Shown: positions 46,863 to 57,802, counted from the stretch's first letter. The stretch is DNA of 64,000 nucleotides from Sphingopyxis panaciterrae (GCF_011762125.1 NZ_JAASQN010000005.1:248001-312000), one strand, 5' to 3'. Notes: a model not told the origin generated them from the sequence alone. Translations and numbers: made by a program.

Positions 46863-48056
46863 ATGGCCAAGGCTAAATTTGAGCGGACGAAGCCGCACTG
46901 CAACATCGGCACCATCGGTCACGTCGACCATGGCAAGACCTCGCTGACCGCCGCGATCACCAAGGTGCTCGCCGAAAACGTCGCGGGCAACGCTGCCGTC
47001 GACTTCGCGAACATCGACAAGGCGCCCGAAGAGCGTGAGCGCGGCATCACCATTTCGACCGCGCACGTCGAATATGAAACCAACGGCCGCCACTATGCGC
47101 ATGTCGATTGCCCGGGTCACGCCGACTATGTGAAGAACATGATCACCGGTGCCGCCCAGATGGACGGCGCGATTCTCGTCGTGTCGGCTGCTGACGGCCC
47201 GATGCCGCAGACCAAGGAGCACATCCTGCTTGCGAAGCAGGTCGGCGTTCCGACCATGGTCGTCTTCCTCAACAAGGTCGACCAGCTCGACGACCCCGAG
47301 CTGCTCGAGCTCGTCGAACTCGAAATCCGCGAAGAACTTTCGAAGCGCGACTTCGACGGCGACAATATTCCGATCATCGCCGGTTCGGCGCTCGCCGCGC
47401 TGGAAAGCCGCGACGACAACATCGGCAAGGACGCGATCCTGAAGCTGATGGAAGCCGTCGATGCGTGGATCCCGCAGCCGGAACGTCCGCTCGACAAGCC
47501 CTTTCTGATGCCGATCGAAGACGTGTTCTCGATCTCGGGCCGTGGTACCGTCGTCACCGGCCGCGTCGAAACCGGCATCGTCAAGGTGGGTGAAGAAGTC
47601 GAAATCGTCGGCATCAAGGACACCAAGAAGACCGTCGTCACCGGCGTCGAAATGTTCCGCAAGCTGCTCGACCAGGGCCAGGCCGGCGACAACATCGGTG
47701 CACTGATCCGCGGCGTCGGCCGTGAAGAAGTCGAGCGTGGCCAGGTTCTCTGTAAGCCTGGCACGATCAAGCCGCACACCGAGTTCACCTCGGAAGTCTA
47801 CGTCCTGTCGAAGGACGAAGGCGGCCGTCACACGCCGTTCTTTGCGAACTATCGTCCGCAGTTCTATTTCCGCACCACCGACGTCACCGGCGAGGTCATC
47901 CTTCCCGAGGGCACCGAGATGGTCATGCCGGGCGACAACGTCCAGCTGTCGGTCAAGCTGATCGCCCCGATCGCCATGGACCCGGGTCTGCGCTTCGCGA
48001 TTCGCGAAGGTGGCCGCACGGTCGGCGCAGGGGTTGTGGCGACGATCACAAAGTAA
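46863..48056 (+). CDS. tuf: Elongation factor Tu
   Basis: This 397-residue GTPase delivers aminoacyl-t[40 protein letters not shown] and [21 protein letters not shown] are the G motifs. The ATG at 46863 ([12 protein letters not shown]) is correct; an upstream TTG at 46854 would add three residues and is unneeded. It is the only tuf in this window. Confidence 0.98.
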   Translation: MAKAKFERTKPHCNIGTIGHVDHGKTSLTAAITKVLAENVAGNAAVDFANIDKAPEERERGITISTAHVEYETNGRHYAHVDCPGHADYVKNMITGAAQMDGAILVVSAADGPMPQTKEHILLAKQVGVPTMVVFLNKVDQLDDPELLELVELEIREELSKRDFDGDNIPIIAGSALAALESRDDNIGKDAILKLMEAVDAWIPQPERPLDKPFLMPIEDVFSISGRGTVVTGRVETGIVKVGEEVEIVGIKDTKKTVVTGVEMFRKLLDQGQAGDNIGALIRGVGREEVERGQVLCKPGTIKPHTEFTSEVYVLSKDEGGRHTPFFANYRPQFYFRTTDVTGEVILPEGTEMVMPGDNVQLSVKLIAPIAMDPGLRFAIREGGRTVGAGVVATITK

Positions 48057-48066
48057 TATAGGGCCG

Positions 48067-48118
48067 CGAGCCGCGCGATTCGGAAGCGATTCGCGCGGCT
48101 CGTAGCTTAAAGATTTTT
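48067..48118 (+). terminator. Hairpin after tuf, possible terminator or attenuator
   Basis: An 11-base stem (48067-48077 with 48092-48102) is followed by TAGCTTAAAGATTTTT. It may partly terminate tuf transcription before rpsJ. Confidence 0.6.
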
Positions 48119-48204
48119 GATGGCCGGGCCGGCTTCCGTCAGGGGGCCGGAACAGGCCATTTCGGCTCTTTCGCATCGTCAGACGGGATTCGACTGGAAC
48201 AGTC

Positions 48205-48516
48205 ATGGAAACGCAGAATATTCGCATTCGCCTGAAGGCCTTTGATCACCGCGTGCTCGATCAGGCCACCACCGACATTGCCGATACGGCACGTCGTACC
48301 GGAGCGCTTATTCGCGGCCCGATCCCGCTGCCGACGCGCATTGAGAAATTCACCGTGAACCGCGGTCCGCATGTCGACAAAAAGTCGCGCGAGCAGTTCG
48401 AGGTGCGTACCCACAAGCGGCTGCTCGACATCGTGCAGCCCACGCCGCAGACGGTCGATGCGCTGATGAAGCTCGACCTCGCCGCGGGCGTGAACGTAGA
48501 AATCAAGCTGGCTTAA
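48205..48516 (+). CDS. rpsJ: 30S ribosomal protein S10
   Basis: This 103-residue protein also serves as NusE in antitermination. [20 protein letters not shown] and [29 protein letters not shown] are conserved. It heads the S10 group 148 bases after tuf. Three hairpins follow it before rplC. Confidence 0.98.
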   Translation: METQNIRIRLKAFDHRVLDQATTDIADTARRTGALIRGPIPLPTRIEKFTVNRGPHVDKKSREQFEVRTHKRLLDIVQPTPQTVDALMKLDLAAGVNVEIKLA

Positions 48517-48527
48517 GGCCAGCGAAG

Positions 48528-48595
48528 CCCCGGTGAAAACCGGGGTCTCTATCGGCGGCTTCCCCGGAAGCCGCATTGTCCGGAGCGATCCGGAC
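48528..48595 (+). promoter_or_regulatory. Triple-hairpin leader between rpsJ and rplC
   Basis: Three stems follow the rpsJ stop: 48528-48545 (6-7 bp with a GAAAA-containing loop), 48555-48574 (8-9 bp) and 48578-48595 (6 bp). The remaining 298-base gap to rplC holds no gene. Such spacers in ribosomal operons can bind an operon protein as an autogenous control site, which is only inferred. Confidence 0.5.
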
Positions 48596-48814
48596 CGACG
48601 ATAGGGTGGATACCGCCGGACCGCTTCTTCGGAAGCATCATGGTCCGGGCTGCGTCCCCCGTCTCGCCGCCAACCCGAGGGAAGGCGGCACCTCAGCCCG
48701 GACGGGGCGATGCATCGAAATTCGGGCTGGGAGGGTTCTCGTCGAGGTTCGCCTTGGCGGGGTCCCGCAAGCCGTGCGGAATGGTCCGCCCGGCCTCTGT
48801 TGAGGAGTTTGATC

Positions 48815-49591
48815 ATGCGGACTGGCGTGATCGCGAAGAAAATGGGGATGACCCGCCTGTTTCAGGACGACGGCCGCCACGTGCCCGTCACCGTCCTGAG
48901 CCTCGAAGGCTGTCAGGTTATCTCCGTGCGCGAACAAGAACGTGACGGCTATGTGGCTGTCCAGCTCGGTGCCGGCTCGGCGAAGGCGAAGAATGTTGCG
49001 AAGCCGCAGCGTGGCGCTTTCGGCAAGGCCGAAGTCGAGCCCAAGGCGAAGGTCGTCGAATTCCGCGTCGCTGACGACGCGACGCTCGACGTCGGCGCCG
49101 AACTGTCGGCCGACCATTTCGTCGCCGGCCAGATCGTCGACATCCAGGGCGTGACCCAGGGTAAGGGCTTTGCCGGTGCGATGAAGCGCTGGGGTTTCGG
49201 CGGTATGCGCGCGACCCACGGTGTTTCGATCAGCCACCGTGCGCATGGTTCGACCGGTAACCGCCAGGATCCGGGCCGCGTCTTCAAGAACAAGAAGATG
49301 GCCGGCCATATGGGCGCGCGCAACCGCACCCAGCAGAATCTCGAAATCGTCCGCACCGACGTCGAGCGCGGCCTTCTCTTCGTCAAGGGCTCGGTCCCTG
49401 GCTCGAAGGGCGGCTGGCTGATGGTCCGCGATGCGGTCAAGCTGCCGCGCCATCCCGAGGCCCCCTATCCTGCGGGCATCAAGAGCGCGGCGAACGCCAA
49501 TCAAGAAGCCCCGGCTGATGCGCCCGTGGAAACCCCGGTTGAAGAAACCGTGGTCGACACTGCCACCACCGACGGCGCACAGGAGTCCTGA
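48815..49591 (+). CDS. rplC: 50S ribosomal protein L3
   Basis: This 258-residue protein starts [20 protein letters not shown]. The core [31 protein letters not shown] is conserved. The C-terminal extension from about residue 228 is acidic and Ala/Pro/Val-rich ([16 protein letters not shown]), beyond the usual length of about 210. The ATG at 48815 after TTGAGGAG is used; the 105 upstream bases in frame are unlike S10-operon coding sequence. Confidence 0.97.
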   Translation: MRTGVIAKKMGMTRLFQDDGRHVPVTVLSLEGCQVISVREQERDGYVAVQLGAGSAKAKNVAKPQRGAFGKAEVEPKAKVVEFRVADDATLDVGAELSADHFVAGQIVDIQGVTQGKGFAGAMKRWGFGGMRATHGVSISHRAHGSTGNRQDPGRVFKNKKMAGHMGARNRTQQNLEIVRTDVERGLLFVKGSVPGSKGGWLMVRDAVKLPRHPEAPYPAGIKSAANANQEAPADAPVETPVEETVVDTATTDGAQES

Positions 49592-49593
49592 TC

Positions 49594-50220
49594 ATGAAGG
49601 TCAAGGTTCAAACCCTCGACGGCAAGGCCGGCACCGACATCGATCTCAATGACGATGTGTTCGGCGTCGACGCCCGCGCCGACATCTTGCATCGCGTCGT
49701 TGCATGGCAGCTTGAAAAGCGCCGCGGCCCGGCTCGTGCGGCCCGCGAACGCAGCGATGTTTCGCGCACCGGCAAGAAGTTCGGTCGCCAGAAGGGCGGC
49801 GGTACCGCACGTCACGGCGATCGCGCGGCCCCGATCTTCATCGGCGGCGGCAAGGCGCATGGCCCGCGTGCCCGCACCTTCGGCCACTCGCTGAACAAGA
49901 AGATCCGCACTCTCGGCCTGAAAATGGCGCTCAGCGACAAGGCGAAGGGCGGCAAGCTCGTCGTCATCGACACGCTCGAGCTCAAGGACGCCAAGACCAA
50001 GGCGCTCGCCGGCAAGCTCGGCAAGCTCGAACTTGGCAATCGCGCCCTCTTCATCGACGGTGATGCGGTGCACGAAAGCTTCGCAATGGCGTCGGCCAAC
50101 CTCATCGGCATCAACGCGATGCCGGCCGCGGGCGCCAACGTCTATGACATTTTGCGCGCCGATACGCTGGTCCTGACCCGCGCCGGCCTCGAAAAGCTGG
50201 AGGCACGCTTCAATGGCTAA
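49594..50220 (+). CDS. rplD: 50S ribosomal protein L4
   Basis: This 208-residue protein starts 2 bases after the L3 stop. The extended loop [30 protein letters not shown] is the tunnel-lining segment, and [19 protein letters not shown] is near the end. Its last 8 bases overlap rplW. Confidence 0.98.
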   Translation: MKVKVQTLDGKAGTDIDLNDDVFGVDARADILHRVVAWQLEKRRGPARAARERSDVSRTGKKFGRQKGGGTARHGDRAAPIFIGGGKAHGPRARTFGHSLNKKIRTLGLKMALSDKAKGGKLVVIDTLELKDAKTKALAGKLGKLELGNRALFIDGDAVHESFAMASANLIGINAMPAAGANVYDILRADTLVLTRAGLEKLEARFNG

Positions 50221-50521
50221 GGCAAAAACAGTCGACGCGCGTCACTATGACGTGATCCTCGCTCCGGTGATCACCGAAAAGTCGACGCTGCTCAGCGAAA
50301 ATGACGCAGTGGTGTTCAAGGTTGCGGGCGACGCAACCAAGCCCGCGATCAAGGCCGCCGTCGAGGCGCTGTTCGATGTCAAGGTTCTCAGCGTCAACAC
50401 GCTGATCACCAAGGGCAAGACCAAGCGCTGGAAGGGCAAGCCCTACACCCGCAGCGACGTGAAGAAGGCGATCGTTCGCCTGGCCGAAGGCCAGTCGATC
50501 GACGTCACCACCGGCGTCTGA
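50213..50521 (+). CDS. rplW: 50S ribosomal protein L23
   Basis: This 102-residue exit-tunnel protein binds trigger factor and [47 protein letters not shown] is the conserved N-domain. It overlaps rplD by 8 bases. Confidence 0.98.
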   Translation: MAKAKTVDARHYDVILAPVITEKSTLLSENDAVVFKVAGDATKPAIKAAVEALFDVKVLSVNTLITKGKTKRWKGKPYTRSDVKKAIVRLAEGQSIDVTTGV

Positions 50522-50542
50522 TTGTAGGAAGAGGCAGAGAAA

Positions 50543-51379
50543 ATGGCACTTAAATCCTATAATCCGACCAGTCCCGCGCAGCGCGGCCTGATCCTCGTCG
50601 ACAAATCGTCGCTGTGGAAGGGCAAGCCCGTCAAGGCGCTGACCGAAGGCAAGCGCAAGACCGGTGGCCGCAACAACAAGGGTCATGTGACCTCGCGCGG
50701 CATCGCCGGCGGCCACAAGCAGAAGTACCGCTTCATCGACTTCAAGCGTCGCAAGTGGGACATGCCGGCCACCGTCGAGCGTCTGGAATATGACCCGAAT
50801 CGCACGGCCTTCATCGCGCTCATCAAATATGAGGACGGCGAGCAGACCTATATCCTGGCGCCGCAGCGTCTGGCGGTCGGCGATACGGTTATCGCGGGCA
50901 AGAAGACCGACGTGAAGCCGGGCAATGCGATGGAATTGTCGCAGATGCCGGTCGGCACGATCGTCCACAACATCGAGATGAAGCCGGCCAAGGGCGGCCA
51001 GATCGCCCGTTCGGCCGGCACCTATGCACAGGTCGTCGGTCGTGACCGCGGTCTGGTGATCGTGCGTCTCGGTTCGGGCGAGCAGCGTTACATCCGCGGC
51101 GAGTGCATGGGCACGGTCGGCGCGGTGTCGAACCCCGACAACCAGAACACCAACCTGGGCAAGGCCGGCCGTAACCGCTGGCTCGGCAAGCGTCCGCTGA
51201 CCCGCGGCGTCGCCAAGAACCCGGTCGATCACCCGCACGGCGGTGGCGAAGGCCGCACCTCGGGTGGCCGTCATCCGGTTACCCCGTGGGGCAAGCCGAC
51301 GAAGGGTGCTCGCACGCGCCACAACAAGTCGACCGACAATATGATCATCCGGTCGCGTCACGCGAAGAAGAAGAGGTAA
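50543..51379 (+). CDS. rplB: 50S ribosomal protein L2
   Basis: This 278-residue peptidyl-transferase-associated protein contains [28 protein letters not shown] and [26 protein letters not shown], with the conserved His of the catalytic region. AAGAGGCAGAG precedes the ATG. The length is standard. Confidence 0.98.
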   Translation: MALKSYNPTSPAQRGLILVDKSSLWKGKPVKALTEGKRKTGGRNNKGHVTSRGIAGGHKQKYRFIDFKRRKWDMPATVERLEYDPNRTAFIALIKYEDGEQTYILAPQRLAVGDTVIAGKKTDVKPGNAMELSQMPVGTIVHNIEMKPAKGGQIARSAGTYAQVVGRDRGLVIVRLGSGEQRYIRGECMGTVGAVSNPDNQNTNLGKAGRNRWLGKRPLTRGVAKNPVDHPHGGGEGRTSGGRHPVTPWGKPTKGARTRHNKSTDNMIIRSRHAKKKR

Positions 51380-51382
51380 GCC

Positions 51383-51658
51383 ATGGCTCGCTCGGTCTGG
51401 AAAGGTCCTTTTGTCGACCTTCATCTCCTCAAGAAAGCCGAAACGGCCCAGGAAGGCAGCAGCAGTGCGCCTATCAAGACCTGGTCGCGCCGGTCCACCA
51501 TCCTGCCGCAGTTCGTGGGGCTGACCTTCAACGTCTACAACGGCCGCAAGTTCGTGCCGGTGTCGGTCAATGAAGACATGGTCGGCATGAAGCTGGGTGA
51601 ATTTGCGCCGACGCGCTTCTTCCCCGGCCACGCGGCGGACAAGAAGGGCAAACGCTAA
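51383..51658 (+). CDS. rpsS: 30S ribosomal protein S19
   Basis: This 91-residue head protein starts [18 protein letters not shown] and contains [30 protein letters not shown]. It begins 3 bases after rplB. Its stop overlaps the rplV start by one base (TAATG). Confidence 0.98.
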   Translation: MARSVWKGPFVDLHLLKKAETAQEGSSSAPIKTWSRRSTILPQFVGLTFNVYNGRKFVPVSVNEDMVGMKLGEFAPTRFFPGHAADKKGKR

Positions 51659-52038
51659 TGGGCAAGGAAAAGTCCCCCCGCCGCGTTGCGGATAACGAGG
51701 CGCTCTCGGTCGGCACGCAGATTCGCGGTTCGGCGCAGAAGCTGAACCTCGTTGCCGCGCTGATCCGCGGCCGCAAGGTCGAAGACGCGATGAACGTCCT
51801 CGCTTTCTCGAAGAAGGCGATGGCCGTCGATGTGCGCAAGGTTCTCGCCAGCGCCGTCGCCAACGCGGAAAACAACCACAACCTCGACGTTGATGCGCTC
51901 GTCATCAAGGAAGCCAGCGTCGGCAAGTCGATCTCGATGAAGCGCTGGCACGCTCGTGGCCGCGGCAAGTCGACCCGGATCGTCAAGCCGTTCAGCCGCA
52001 TCCGCATTGTCGTGCGCGAACAGGAAGAAGAGGCGTAA
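51658..52038 (+). CDS. rplV: 50S ribosomal protein L22
   Basis: This 126-residue protein has the exit-tunnel hairpin [27 protein letters not shown] and the N-terminal [26 protein letters not shown]. The macrolide-contact loop looks complete. It directly precedes rpsC. Confidence 0.97.
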   Translation: MGKEKSPRRVADNEALSVGTQIRGSAQKLNLVAALIRGRKVEDAMNVLAFSKKAMAVDVRKVLASAVANAENNHNLDVDALVIKEASVGKSISMKRWHARGRGKSTRIVKPFSRIRIVVREQEEEA

Positions 52039-52039
52039 G

Positions 52040-52747
52040 ATGGGCCAGAAGAGCAATCCGATCGGCCTGCGCCTGCAGGTCAACCGCACCTGGGACAGCC
52101 GCTGGTTCGCCGAAGGCCAGGACTATGGCCGCATGCTGGTCGAGGATCTGAAGATCCGCCAATATGTGTTCAAGAACCTGCCGCAGGCCGCGATCTCGAA
52201 GGTCGTGATCGAACGTCCGGCGAAGCTGTGCCGCGTGTCGATCTATGCCGCCCGTCCGGGCGTCATCATCGGCAAGAAGGGCGCGGACATCGAAAAGCTG
52301 CGTAAGAAGCTGGGTGAACTGACGGGCAGCGACGTGTCGCTGAACATCGTCGAGATCCGCAAGCCCGAAGTCGACGCCAAGCTCGTCGGCCAGGGCATTG
52401 CCGACCAGCTCGAACGCCGCGTCGCGTTCCGCCGCGCCATGAAGCGTGCGGTTCAGTCGGCGATGCGTCTGGGCGCCGAGGGCATCCGCATCAACTGCGC
52501 CGGCCGTCTTGGCGGCGCGGAAATCGCGCGCACCGAATGGTACCGCGAAGGCCGGGTACCGTTGCACACGCTGCGCGCCAATGTCGACTATGCCGAATCG
52601 ACTGCACACACCGCCTATGGCGTGTGCGGGATCAAGGTGTGGATCTTCAAGGGCGAGATTCTCGGCCACGACCCGATGGCAACCGACCGTCTGATGCTTG
52701 ATGCACAGACGACCGGTGTCCGTCCGGCTCGTGAAGATCGCCGCTAA
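52040..52747 (+). CDS. rpsC: 30S ribosomal protein S3
   Basis: This 235-residue mRNA-entry protein begins [23 protein letters not shown] and has the KH-like [21 protein letters not shown] equivalent ([12 protein letters not shown]). [20 protein letters not shown] and the C-terminal region are conserved. The ATG at 52040 follows the rplV stop by one base. Confidence 0.98.
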   Translation: MGQKSNPIGLRLQVNRTWDSRWFAEGQDYGRMLVEDLKIRQYVFKNLPQAAISKVVIERPAKLCRVSIYAARPGVIIGKKGADIEKLRKKLGELTGSDVSLNIVEIRKPEVDAKLVGQGIADQLERRVAFRRAMKRAVQSAMRLGAEGIRINCAGRLGGAEIARTEWYREGRVPLHTLRANVDYAESTAHTAYGVCGIKVWIFKGEILGHDPMATDRLMLDAQTTGVRPAREDRR

Positions 52748-52758
52748 GGACTGCTGAC

Positions 52759-53190
52759 ATGCTGCAACCGAAAAAAACCAAGTTCCGCAAGGCCTTCAAG
52801 GGCCGCATCCATGGTAACGCCAAGGGTGGGACCAGCCTGAACTTCGGCTCCTACGGGCTGAAGGCGATGGAACCCGAGCGCATCACCGCGCGCCAGATCG
52901 AAGCGGCTCGCCGCGCGATCAGCCGTGCGATCAAGCGTCAGGGCCGTTTGTGGATCCGCATCTTCCCCGACGTTCCCGTATCGTCGAAGCCTGCCGAAGT
53001 CCGTATGGGTAAGGGCAAGGGTTCGCCGGAATTCTGGGCCGCGCGTGTGAAGCCGGGCCGCATCCTGTTCGAACTCGACGGCGTTCCGGGCCCCGTGGCC
53101 GCGCTGGCGTTCGAACGCGCTGCGATGAAGCTGCCGATCAAGACGAAGGTGATTGCCCGTCTCGGCGACACCTCGCATCTGGAGGGTTAA
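52759..53190 (+). CDS. rplP: 50S ribosomal protein L16
   Basis: This 143-residue protein begins [62 protein letters not shown] is the conserved core at the A-site finger. A short gap of 11 bases follows rpsC, and rpmC starts 4 bases later. Confidence 0.98.
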   Translation: MLQPKKTKFRKAFKGRIHGNAKGGTSLNFGSYGLKAMEPERITARQIEAARRAISRAIKRQGRLWIRIFPDVPVSSKPAEVRMGKGKGSPEFWAARVKPGRILFELDGVPGPVAALAFERAAMKLPIKTKVIARLGDTSHLEG

Positions 53191-53194
53191 GGAC

Positions 53195-53398
53195 ATGGCC
53201 AAGACCGACGATTTCAAGGCCAAGACCGACGACCAGCTCGCCGAACAGCTTGGCGAACTGAAGCGCGAGGCGTTCAACCTTCGCTTCCAGGCGGCCACCG
53301 GCCAGCTTGAAAAAGCGTCACGCGTCAAGGAAGTGCGCCGCTCGATCGCGCGCATCAAGACGCAGCAGACCGAGCGCACGCGCTCGGCCGCGAAGTAA
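53195..53398 (+). CDS. rpmC: 50S ribosomal protein L29
   Basis: This 67-residue helical protein contains [43 protein letters not shown]. The ATG at 53195 after GTTAAGGAC is used. A longer in-frame reading from 53153 lies inside rplP and is rejected. Confidence 0.96.
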   Translation: MAKTDDFKAKTDDQLAEQLGELKREAFNLRFQAATGQLEKASRVKEVRRSIARIKTQQTERTRSAAK

Positions 53399-53409
53399 GG
53401 AGACTATCG

Positions 53410-53700
53410 ATGCCGAAGCGCATATTGACCGGTACGGTGGTGTCCGACAAGGGCGACAAGACCGTCGTGGTGAAGGTTGAACGGAAGGTGAAGCACCCTC
53501 TGTACGGCAAGATCATCCGCCGCTCGAAGAAATATCACGCCCACGATGAAGACAACGCCATCAAGGCTGGCGAAACCGTCCGTATCGAGGAAACGAAACC
53601 GATTTCGAAGCTGAAGACCTGGAAGGTGCTCGACAAGGTCGACACCCACAGCAAGCCGAAGGGTTCGACCCCGGCTGCTCCCGCCGCGGCCGAAGGCTGA
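53410..53700 (+). CDS. rpsQ: 30S ribosomal protein S17
   Basis: This 96-residue protein contains [44 protein letters not shown]-terminal tail of about 15 residues ([15 protein letters not shown]) is low-complexity and extends past the usual length. AAGGAGACTATCG precedes the ATG. Confidence 0.97.
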   Translation: MPKRILTGTVVSDKGDKTVVVKVERKVKHPLYGKIIRRSKKYHAHDEDNAIKAGETVRIEETKPISKLKTWKVLDKVDTHSKPKGSTPAAPAAAEG

Positions 53701-53758
53701 AGATTTTCACGGAACCGCCGGGGTATCCCGGTAGGCCAAAAAAGAAGGAAATGCATCG

Positions 53759-54127
53759 ATGATCCAGATGCAGTCACAATTGGAAGTCGCTGACAACAGC
53801 GGTGCCAAGCGCGTCCAGTGCATCAAGGTGCTCGGCGGGTCGAAGCGTCGCACTGCCGGCGTGGGCGACGTGATCGTCGTGTCGATCAAGGAAGCCCAGC
53901 CGCGCGGCAAGGTGAAGAAGGGCGACGTCCATCGCGCCGTCATCGTCCGCACCGCGAAGGATGTGCGCCGCGCCGATGGCTCGGTCATCCGTTTCGACAG
54001 CAACGCCGCCGTGCTCGTCAACAAGAACGAGGAGCCGATCGGCACCCGCATCTTCGGCCCCGTCGTTCGCGAACTGCGCGGCCGTGGCTATATGAAGATC
54101 ATCAGCCTGGCACCGGAGGTTCTCTGA
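53759..54127 (+). CDS. rplN: 50S ribosomal protein L14
   Basis: This 122-residue protein begins [37 protein letters not shown] and ends [19 protein letters not shown]. It lies 58 bases after rpsQ, the largest gap inside the spc part, with AAGAAGGAAATG just upstream. Confidence 0.98.
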   Translation: MIQMQSQLEVADNSGAKRVQCIKVLGGSKRRTAGVGDVIVVSIKEAQPRGKVKKGDVHRAVIVRTAKDVRRADGSVIRFDSNAAVLVNKNEEPIGTRIFGPVVRELRGRGYMKIISLAPEVL

Positions 54128-54129
54128 CC

Positions 54130-54450
54130 ATGGGTATGGCGAAGATCAAGAAGGGCGACACGGTTGTCATCCTGTCCGGCAAGGACAAGGGCAAGACCGG
54201 CGAAGTGACGCAGAGCTTGCCGAAGGACGGCAAGGTTGTGGTCGCGGGCGTCAACATCATCACGCGGCACCGCAAGCCGAACCAGACCAACCCGCAGGGT
54301 GGTCTCGAGCGCAAGGAAGCGCCGCTGTTCGCAAGCAAGGTCGCGCTGGCCGATCCGAAGAGCGGCAAGCCGACGCGCGTGCGTTTCGAAACCAAGGACG
54401 GCAAGAAGGTGCGTGTCGCCGTGAAGTCCGGGGAGACCATCAGTGGCTGA
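54130..54450 (+). CDS. rplX: 50S ribosomal protein L24
   Basis: This 106-residue protein contains [43 protein letters not shown], the KOW motif. It starts 2 bases after rplN and overlaps rplE by 8 bases. Confidence 0.97.
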   Translation: MGMAKIKKGDTVVILSGKDKGKTGEVTQSLPKDGKVVVAGVNIITRHRKPNQTNPQGGLERKEAPLFASKVALADPKSGKPTRVRFETKDGKKVRVAVKSGETISG

Positions 54451-55021
54451 CAATTATACCCCGCGCATGCGCAAGCGCTATGACGATGTGATCGTCAAGG
54501 CGATGACCGAGAAGTTCGGTTACAAGAATGTGATGGAAGTGCCGAAGATCGACAAGATCGTGCTCAACATGGGTGTCGGCGAAGCCACGCAGGACAAGAA
54601 GAAGGTTGAATCGGCAGCTGCTGAAATGGAGCTGATCGCCGGCCAGAAGCCTGTCGTGACCAAGGCGAAGAAGTCGATCGCACAGTTCAAGCTGCGCGAA
54701 GGCATGCCGATCGGCTGCAAGGTTACCCTGCGCCGCGAACGCATGTACGAGTTCCTCGACCGGCTGATCACGATCGCCATGCCGCGCATCCGCGACTTCC
54801 GCGGCGTGTCGGCGACGAGCTTCGACGGCCGTGGCAACTATGCCATGGGCCTGAAGGAACAGATCATCTTCCCCGAGATCAACTATGACCGCATCGACAC
54901 GGTGCGCGGCATGGACGTGATCGTCACCACCACCGCCCGTACGGACGACGAAGCCCGCGAACTGCTCAAGCTGTTCGGCTTCCCCTTCCCGATCGAAGCG
55001 CAGGAAAAGGAAGCCGCCTGA
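54443..55021 (+). CDS. rplE: 50S ribosomal protein L5
   Basis: This 192-residue 5S-rRNA-binding protein has [56 protein letters not shown] and [14 protein letters not shown]. The start is GTG at 54443, inside the end of rplX. Confidence 0.97.
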   Translation: MADNYTPRMRKRYDDVIVKAMTEKFGYKNVMEVPKIDKIVLNMGVGEATQDKKKVESAAAEMELIAGQKPVVTKAKKSIAQFKLREGMPIGCKVTLRRERMYEFLDRLITIAMPRIRDFRGVSATSFDGRGNYAMGLKEQIIFPEINYDRIDTVRGMDVIVTTTARTDDEARELLKLFGFPFPIEAQEKEAA

Positions 55022-55072
55022 TCCCGCAAGGGACCAGGCAGGCTCTTTCAAGAAGGAAAGAGAACTTAAGTC

Positions 55073-55378
55073 ATGGCGAAACTGAGTTCGGTGAACAAGA
55101 ACGAGCGTCGCAAGCAGCTGGTGAAGAAATATGCCGGCCGCTACGCGAAGCTGAAGGCGATTGCGGCGGACACGTCGCTCGACGATGGCGAGCGTCTGAT
55201 CGCGCGCCTCAAGATGGCGGAAATCCCGCGCAACGGCAACCCGACCCGCATCCGCAACCGGTGCGAGCTGACGGGCCGTCCGCGCGCTTATTATCGCAAA
55301 TTCCGGCTGTGCCGTATCCAGCTCCGCGATCTGGCCAACAAGGGCCTGATCCCCGGTGTTGTGAAGTCGAGCTGGTAA
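55073..55378 (+). CDS. rpsN: 30S ribosomal protein S14
   Basis: This is a 101-residue S14 of the longer, zinc-free type. The ending [41 protein letters not shown] is typical, and the CxxC pair of the short zinc type is absent. It follows rplE by 51 bases. Confidence 0.97.
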   Translation: MAKLSSVNKNERRKQLVKKYAGRYAKLKAIAADTSLDDGERLIARLKMAEIPRNGNPTRIRNRCELTGRPRAYYRKFRLCRIQLRDLANKGLIPGVVKSSW

Positions 55379-55390
55379 GGGACTTAACTG

Positions 55391-55795
55391 ATGGCAATGA
55401 CCGATCCCCTGGGTGATATGCTCACCCGCATCCGCAACGGCCAGACGGCGAAGAAGGACAGCGTCCTGACGCCGGCTTCGACGCTGCGTGTCCGCGTTCT
55501 CGATGTTCTCCAGCGCGAAGGCTATATCCGCGGCTACAGCGAAGAAGCGCTGGGTGCCAAGGGTCAGCACAAGGGCATCCGCATCGAGCTGAAATATTTC
55601 GAAGGCCAGCCGGCGATCCGCCACGTGGCCCGCGTTTCAAAGCCCGGCCGCCGCGTCTATTCGGGTTCGAAAGAACTTCCGATCGTGCGCAACGGCCTGG
55701 GCATCACCATCGTGTCGACCCCGCGCGGCGTCCTGTCGGACGCCGAAGCCCGCGAGCATAATGTCGGCGGCGAAGTGCTGGCGGAGGTGTTCTGA
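55391..55795 (+). CDS. rpsH: 30S ribosomal protein S8
   Basis: This is a 134-residue central-domain protein. [28 protein letters not shown] is near the start, and [33 protein letters not shown] is the conserved end. In many bacteria it is the autogenous repressor of the spc group. Its stop overlaps rplF by one base. Confidence 0.98.
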   Translation: MAMTDPLGDMLTRIRNGQTAKKDSVLTPASTLRVRVLDVLQREGYIRGYSEEALGAKGQHKGIRIELKYFEGQPAIRHVARVSKPGRRVYSGSKELPIVRNGLGITIVSTPRGVLSDAEAREHNVGGEVLAEVF

Positions 55796-56328
55796 TGTCG
55801 CGCATTGGTAAAAAGGCAGTTGCAATCCCGAGCGGCGTCACCGCCGCGATCGACGGCGGCCAGCTGTCGGTCAAGGGGCCCAAGGGCACGCTCGCGATGC
55901 CGCTTTCCGACAATATCAAATATGAAGTCGGCGAAGGCAGCATCTCGGTCCAGCCCGCGAATGACACCCGTGAAGCCCGCGCTTTCTGGGGCATGCAGCG
56001 CACGCTGGTGCAGAATCTGATCACCGGCGTGACCGACGGCTTTACGAAAGTCCTCGAAATCACCGGTGTCGGCTATCGCGCCAACTCGCAGGGCAAGAAT
56101 CTGAAGCTGCAGCTCGGCTACAGCCATGATGTCGATTTCGCGGTGCCCGAGGGTATCGAGATCAAGACGCCGGACAATACGACGATCGAGATCAGCGGTA
56201 TCGACAAGCAGCAGGTCGGCCAGGTTGCGGCGGAAATCCGCCGTTGGCGCAAGCCCGAACCCTATAAGGGCAAGGGCATCAAATATCGCGGCGAGTACAT
56301 CTTCCGCAAAGAAGGCAAGAAGAAGTAA
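55795..56328 (+). CDS. rplF: 50S ribosomal protein L6
   Basis: This 177-residue protein begins [31 protein letters not shown] and ends with [46 protein letters not shown] is conserved. It shares the TGATG junction with rpsH. Confidence 0.98.
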   Translation: MSRIGKKAVAIPSGVTAAIDGGQLSVKGPKGTLAMPLSDNIKYEVGEGSISVQPANDTREARAFWGMQRTLVQNLITGVTDGFTKVLEITGVGYRANSQGKNLKLQLGYSHDVDFAVPEGIEIKTPDNTTIEISGIDKQQVGQVAAEIRRWRKPEPYKGKGIKYRGEYIFRKEGKKK

Positions 56329-56331
56329 GCC

Positions 56332-56685
56332 ATGGCACATCTCACCTCTTTCCAGAAGCGCCGTCAGCGCGTTCGTACCGCCCTTCGCCAGCGCGCCGGC
56401 GGGCGTCCGCGCCTGTCGGTGCACCGTTCGGGCCGCCACATCTATGCGCAGCTCATCGATGACGCCGCCGGCAAGACGCTGGCTGCTGCTTCGACGCTCG
56501 AAAAGGACGTGCGCGGCAAGACCGGCGCGACCACGGCAGCTGCCGCTGACGTTGGCAAGCGCCTTGCCGCTGCCGCCAAGAAGGCGGGCGTGACGCAGGT
56601 CGTGTTCGATCGCGGCGGCTTCCTGTTCCACGGGCGCATCAAAGCGCTGGCCGACGCGGCACGCGAAGGCGGATTGGAGTTCTGA
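56332..56685 (+). CDS. rplR: 50S ribosomal protein L18
   Basis: This is a 117-residue 5S-rRNA-binding protein. [36 protein letters not shown] and [28 protein letters not shown] are standard. It starts 3 bases after rplF and ends 2 bases before rpsE. Confidence 0.97.
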   Translation: MAHLTSFQKRRQRVRTALRQRAGGRPRLSVHRSGRHIYAQLIDDAAGKTLAAASTLEKDVRGKTGATTAAAADVGKRLAAAAKKAGVTQVVFDRGGFLFHGRIKALADAAREGGLEF

Positions 56686-56687
56686 TT

Positions 56688-57398
56688 ATGGCAGACGAAG
56701 TACAGAACGTCGAAGGTGCTCCCGAAGCAGCCCCCGCGCCCACCGAAGGCCAGGCTCCGCGCCGTGGTCGTGGCGGTGGTGGCGGCCGCGATGGTGGCCG
56801 TGGTGGTCGTGACGGTGGCCGTGGGCGCCGCGACGATCGTCGTCCGCGCGACGATGACGGCGGCGAAGAGCTGATTGAAAAGCTTGTCCACATCAACCGC
56901 GTCTCGAAGACGGTGAAGGGCGGCAAGCGCTTCGGTTTCGCCGCGCTCGTCGTCGTCGGCGACGGCAAGGGCCGCGCCGGCTTCGGACATGGCAAGGCAC
57001 GCGAAGTGCCGGAAGCCATTTCGAAGGCGACCGCTGCCGCGAAAAAGTCGATGATCCGCGTTCCGCTGCGCGACGGCCGCACCCTGCACCATGATGGCCT
57101 CGGCCATTTCGGCGCGGGCATGGTAACCCTTCGCTCGGCGCCCGCCGGGACCGGCATCATCGCCGGCGGCCCGATGCGCGCCGTGTTCGAAAGCCTGGGC
57201 GTTGCCGACGTAGTGACCAAGTCCAATGGCACTTCGAACCCCTACAATATGATCCGCGCAACTTTCGAGGCGCTCGGCGAACAGACCAGCCCGAAGTCGG
57301 TCGCGCAGCGTCGCGGCAAGAAGGTTTCGGACCTGATCAAGCGTGGCGGTGCGTCCGACCGCGCAGCCGAGGCCGAAGCCGCGGCGGTGACGGAGTAA
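56688..57398 (+). CDS. rpsE: 30S ribosomal protein S5 with RG-rich N-terminal extension
   Basis: This 236-residue protein has an S5 core that begins [35 protein letters not shown] near residue 62. Before it lies about 60 residues of acidic, then Arg/Gly/Asp-rich repeats ([20 protein letters not shown]), absent from E. coli S5, which has about 166 residues. The spectinomycin-contact loop looks normal. The start at 56688 and the correct frame are supported by spacing. Confidence 0.96.
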   Translation: MADEVQNVEGAPEAAPAPTEGQAPRRGRGGGGGRDGGRGGRDGGRGRRDDRRPRDDDGGEELIEKLVHINRVSKTVKGGKRFGFAALVVVGDGKGRAGFGHGKAREVPEAISKATAAAKKSMIRVPLRDGRTLHHDGLGHFGAGMVTLRSAPAGTGIIAGGPMRAVFESLGVADVVTKSNGTSNPYNMIRATFEALGEQTSPKSVAQRRGKKVSDLIKRGGASDRAAEAEAAAVTE

Positions 57399-57402
57399 GA
57401 CG

Positions 57403-57588
57403 ATGGCCGACAAGAAGATCAAGATCCGCCAGATCGGCTCGCCGATCCGTCGTCCCAGCAGCCAGCGTGCGATCCTGACCGGCCTCGGCCTGGGCAAGAT
57501 GCGCCGTGAGGTCGAGCTGGTCGACACCCCGGAAGTCCGCGGCATGATCCGCAAGCTTCCGCACATGGTGGAAGTTATCGAGGGTTAA
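57403..57588 (+). CDS. rpmD: 50S ribosomal protein L30
   Basis: This 61-residue protein is [52 protein letters not shown] in its core. It follows rpsE by 4 bases and precedes a DUF1737 gene. Confidence 0.96.
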   Translation: MADKKIKIRQIGSPIRRPSSQRAILTGLGLGKMRREVELVDTPEVRGMIRKLPHMVEVIEG

Positions 57589-57595
57589 CCCTGCG

Positions 57596-57802
57596 ATGAA
57601 GCTCTATCGCCTGTTGACCGGTCCCGACGACAGCGCCTTTTGTGCGCGGGTCGAGGGATTGCTCAACCGGGGGTGGCAGCTTCACGGCAACCCCTCGATC
57701 ACCAGCGTCGATGGCCGCGGCTATGTCGCCCAGGCCATCGTAATGGAAAAAGCCGGAGAGTATCCCGGCTTTCAGCCGTCGAGTGAAATCGAACCGGACT
57801 AG
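57596..57802 (+). CDS. DUF1737 protein inside the spc ribosomal operon
   Basis: This 68-residue protein starts MKLYRLLTGPDDSAFCARVEGLLNRGWQLHGNPSIT and ends YVAQAIVMEKAGEYPG, matching DUF1737, a small ferredoxin-like family of unknown function. It sits 7 bases after rpmD and 51 bases before rplO, where many bacteria have no extra gene. Expression at ribosomal levels is implied by position. A link to ribosomes is only a guess. Confidence 0.82.
   Translation: MKLYRLLTGPDDSAFCARVEGLLNRGWQLHGNPSITSVDGRGYVAQAIVMEKAGEYPGFQPSSEIEPD

Noticed and set aside
50210..51631. Antisense open frame over rplW-rplB-rpsS
   Set aside because: It crosses three highly conserved ribosomal genes on the other strand and shows no family motif.
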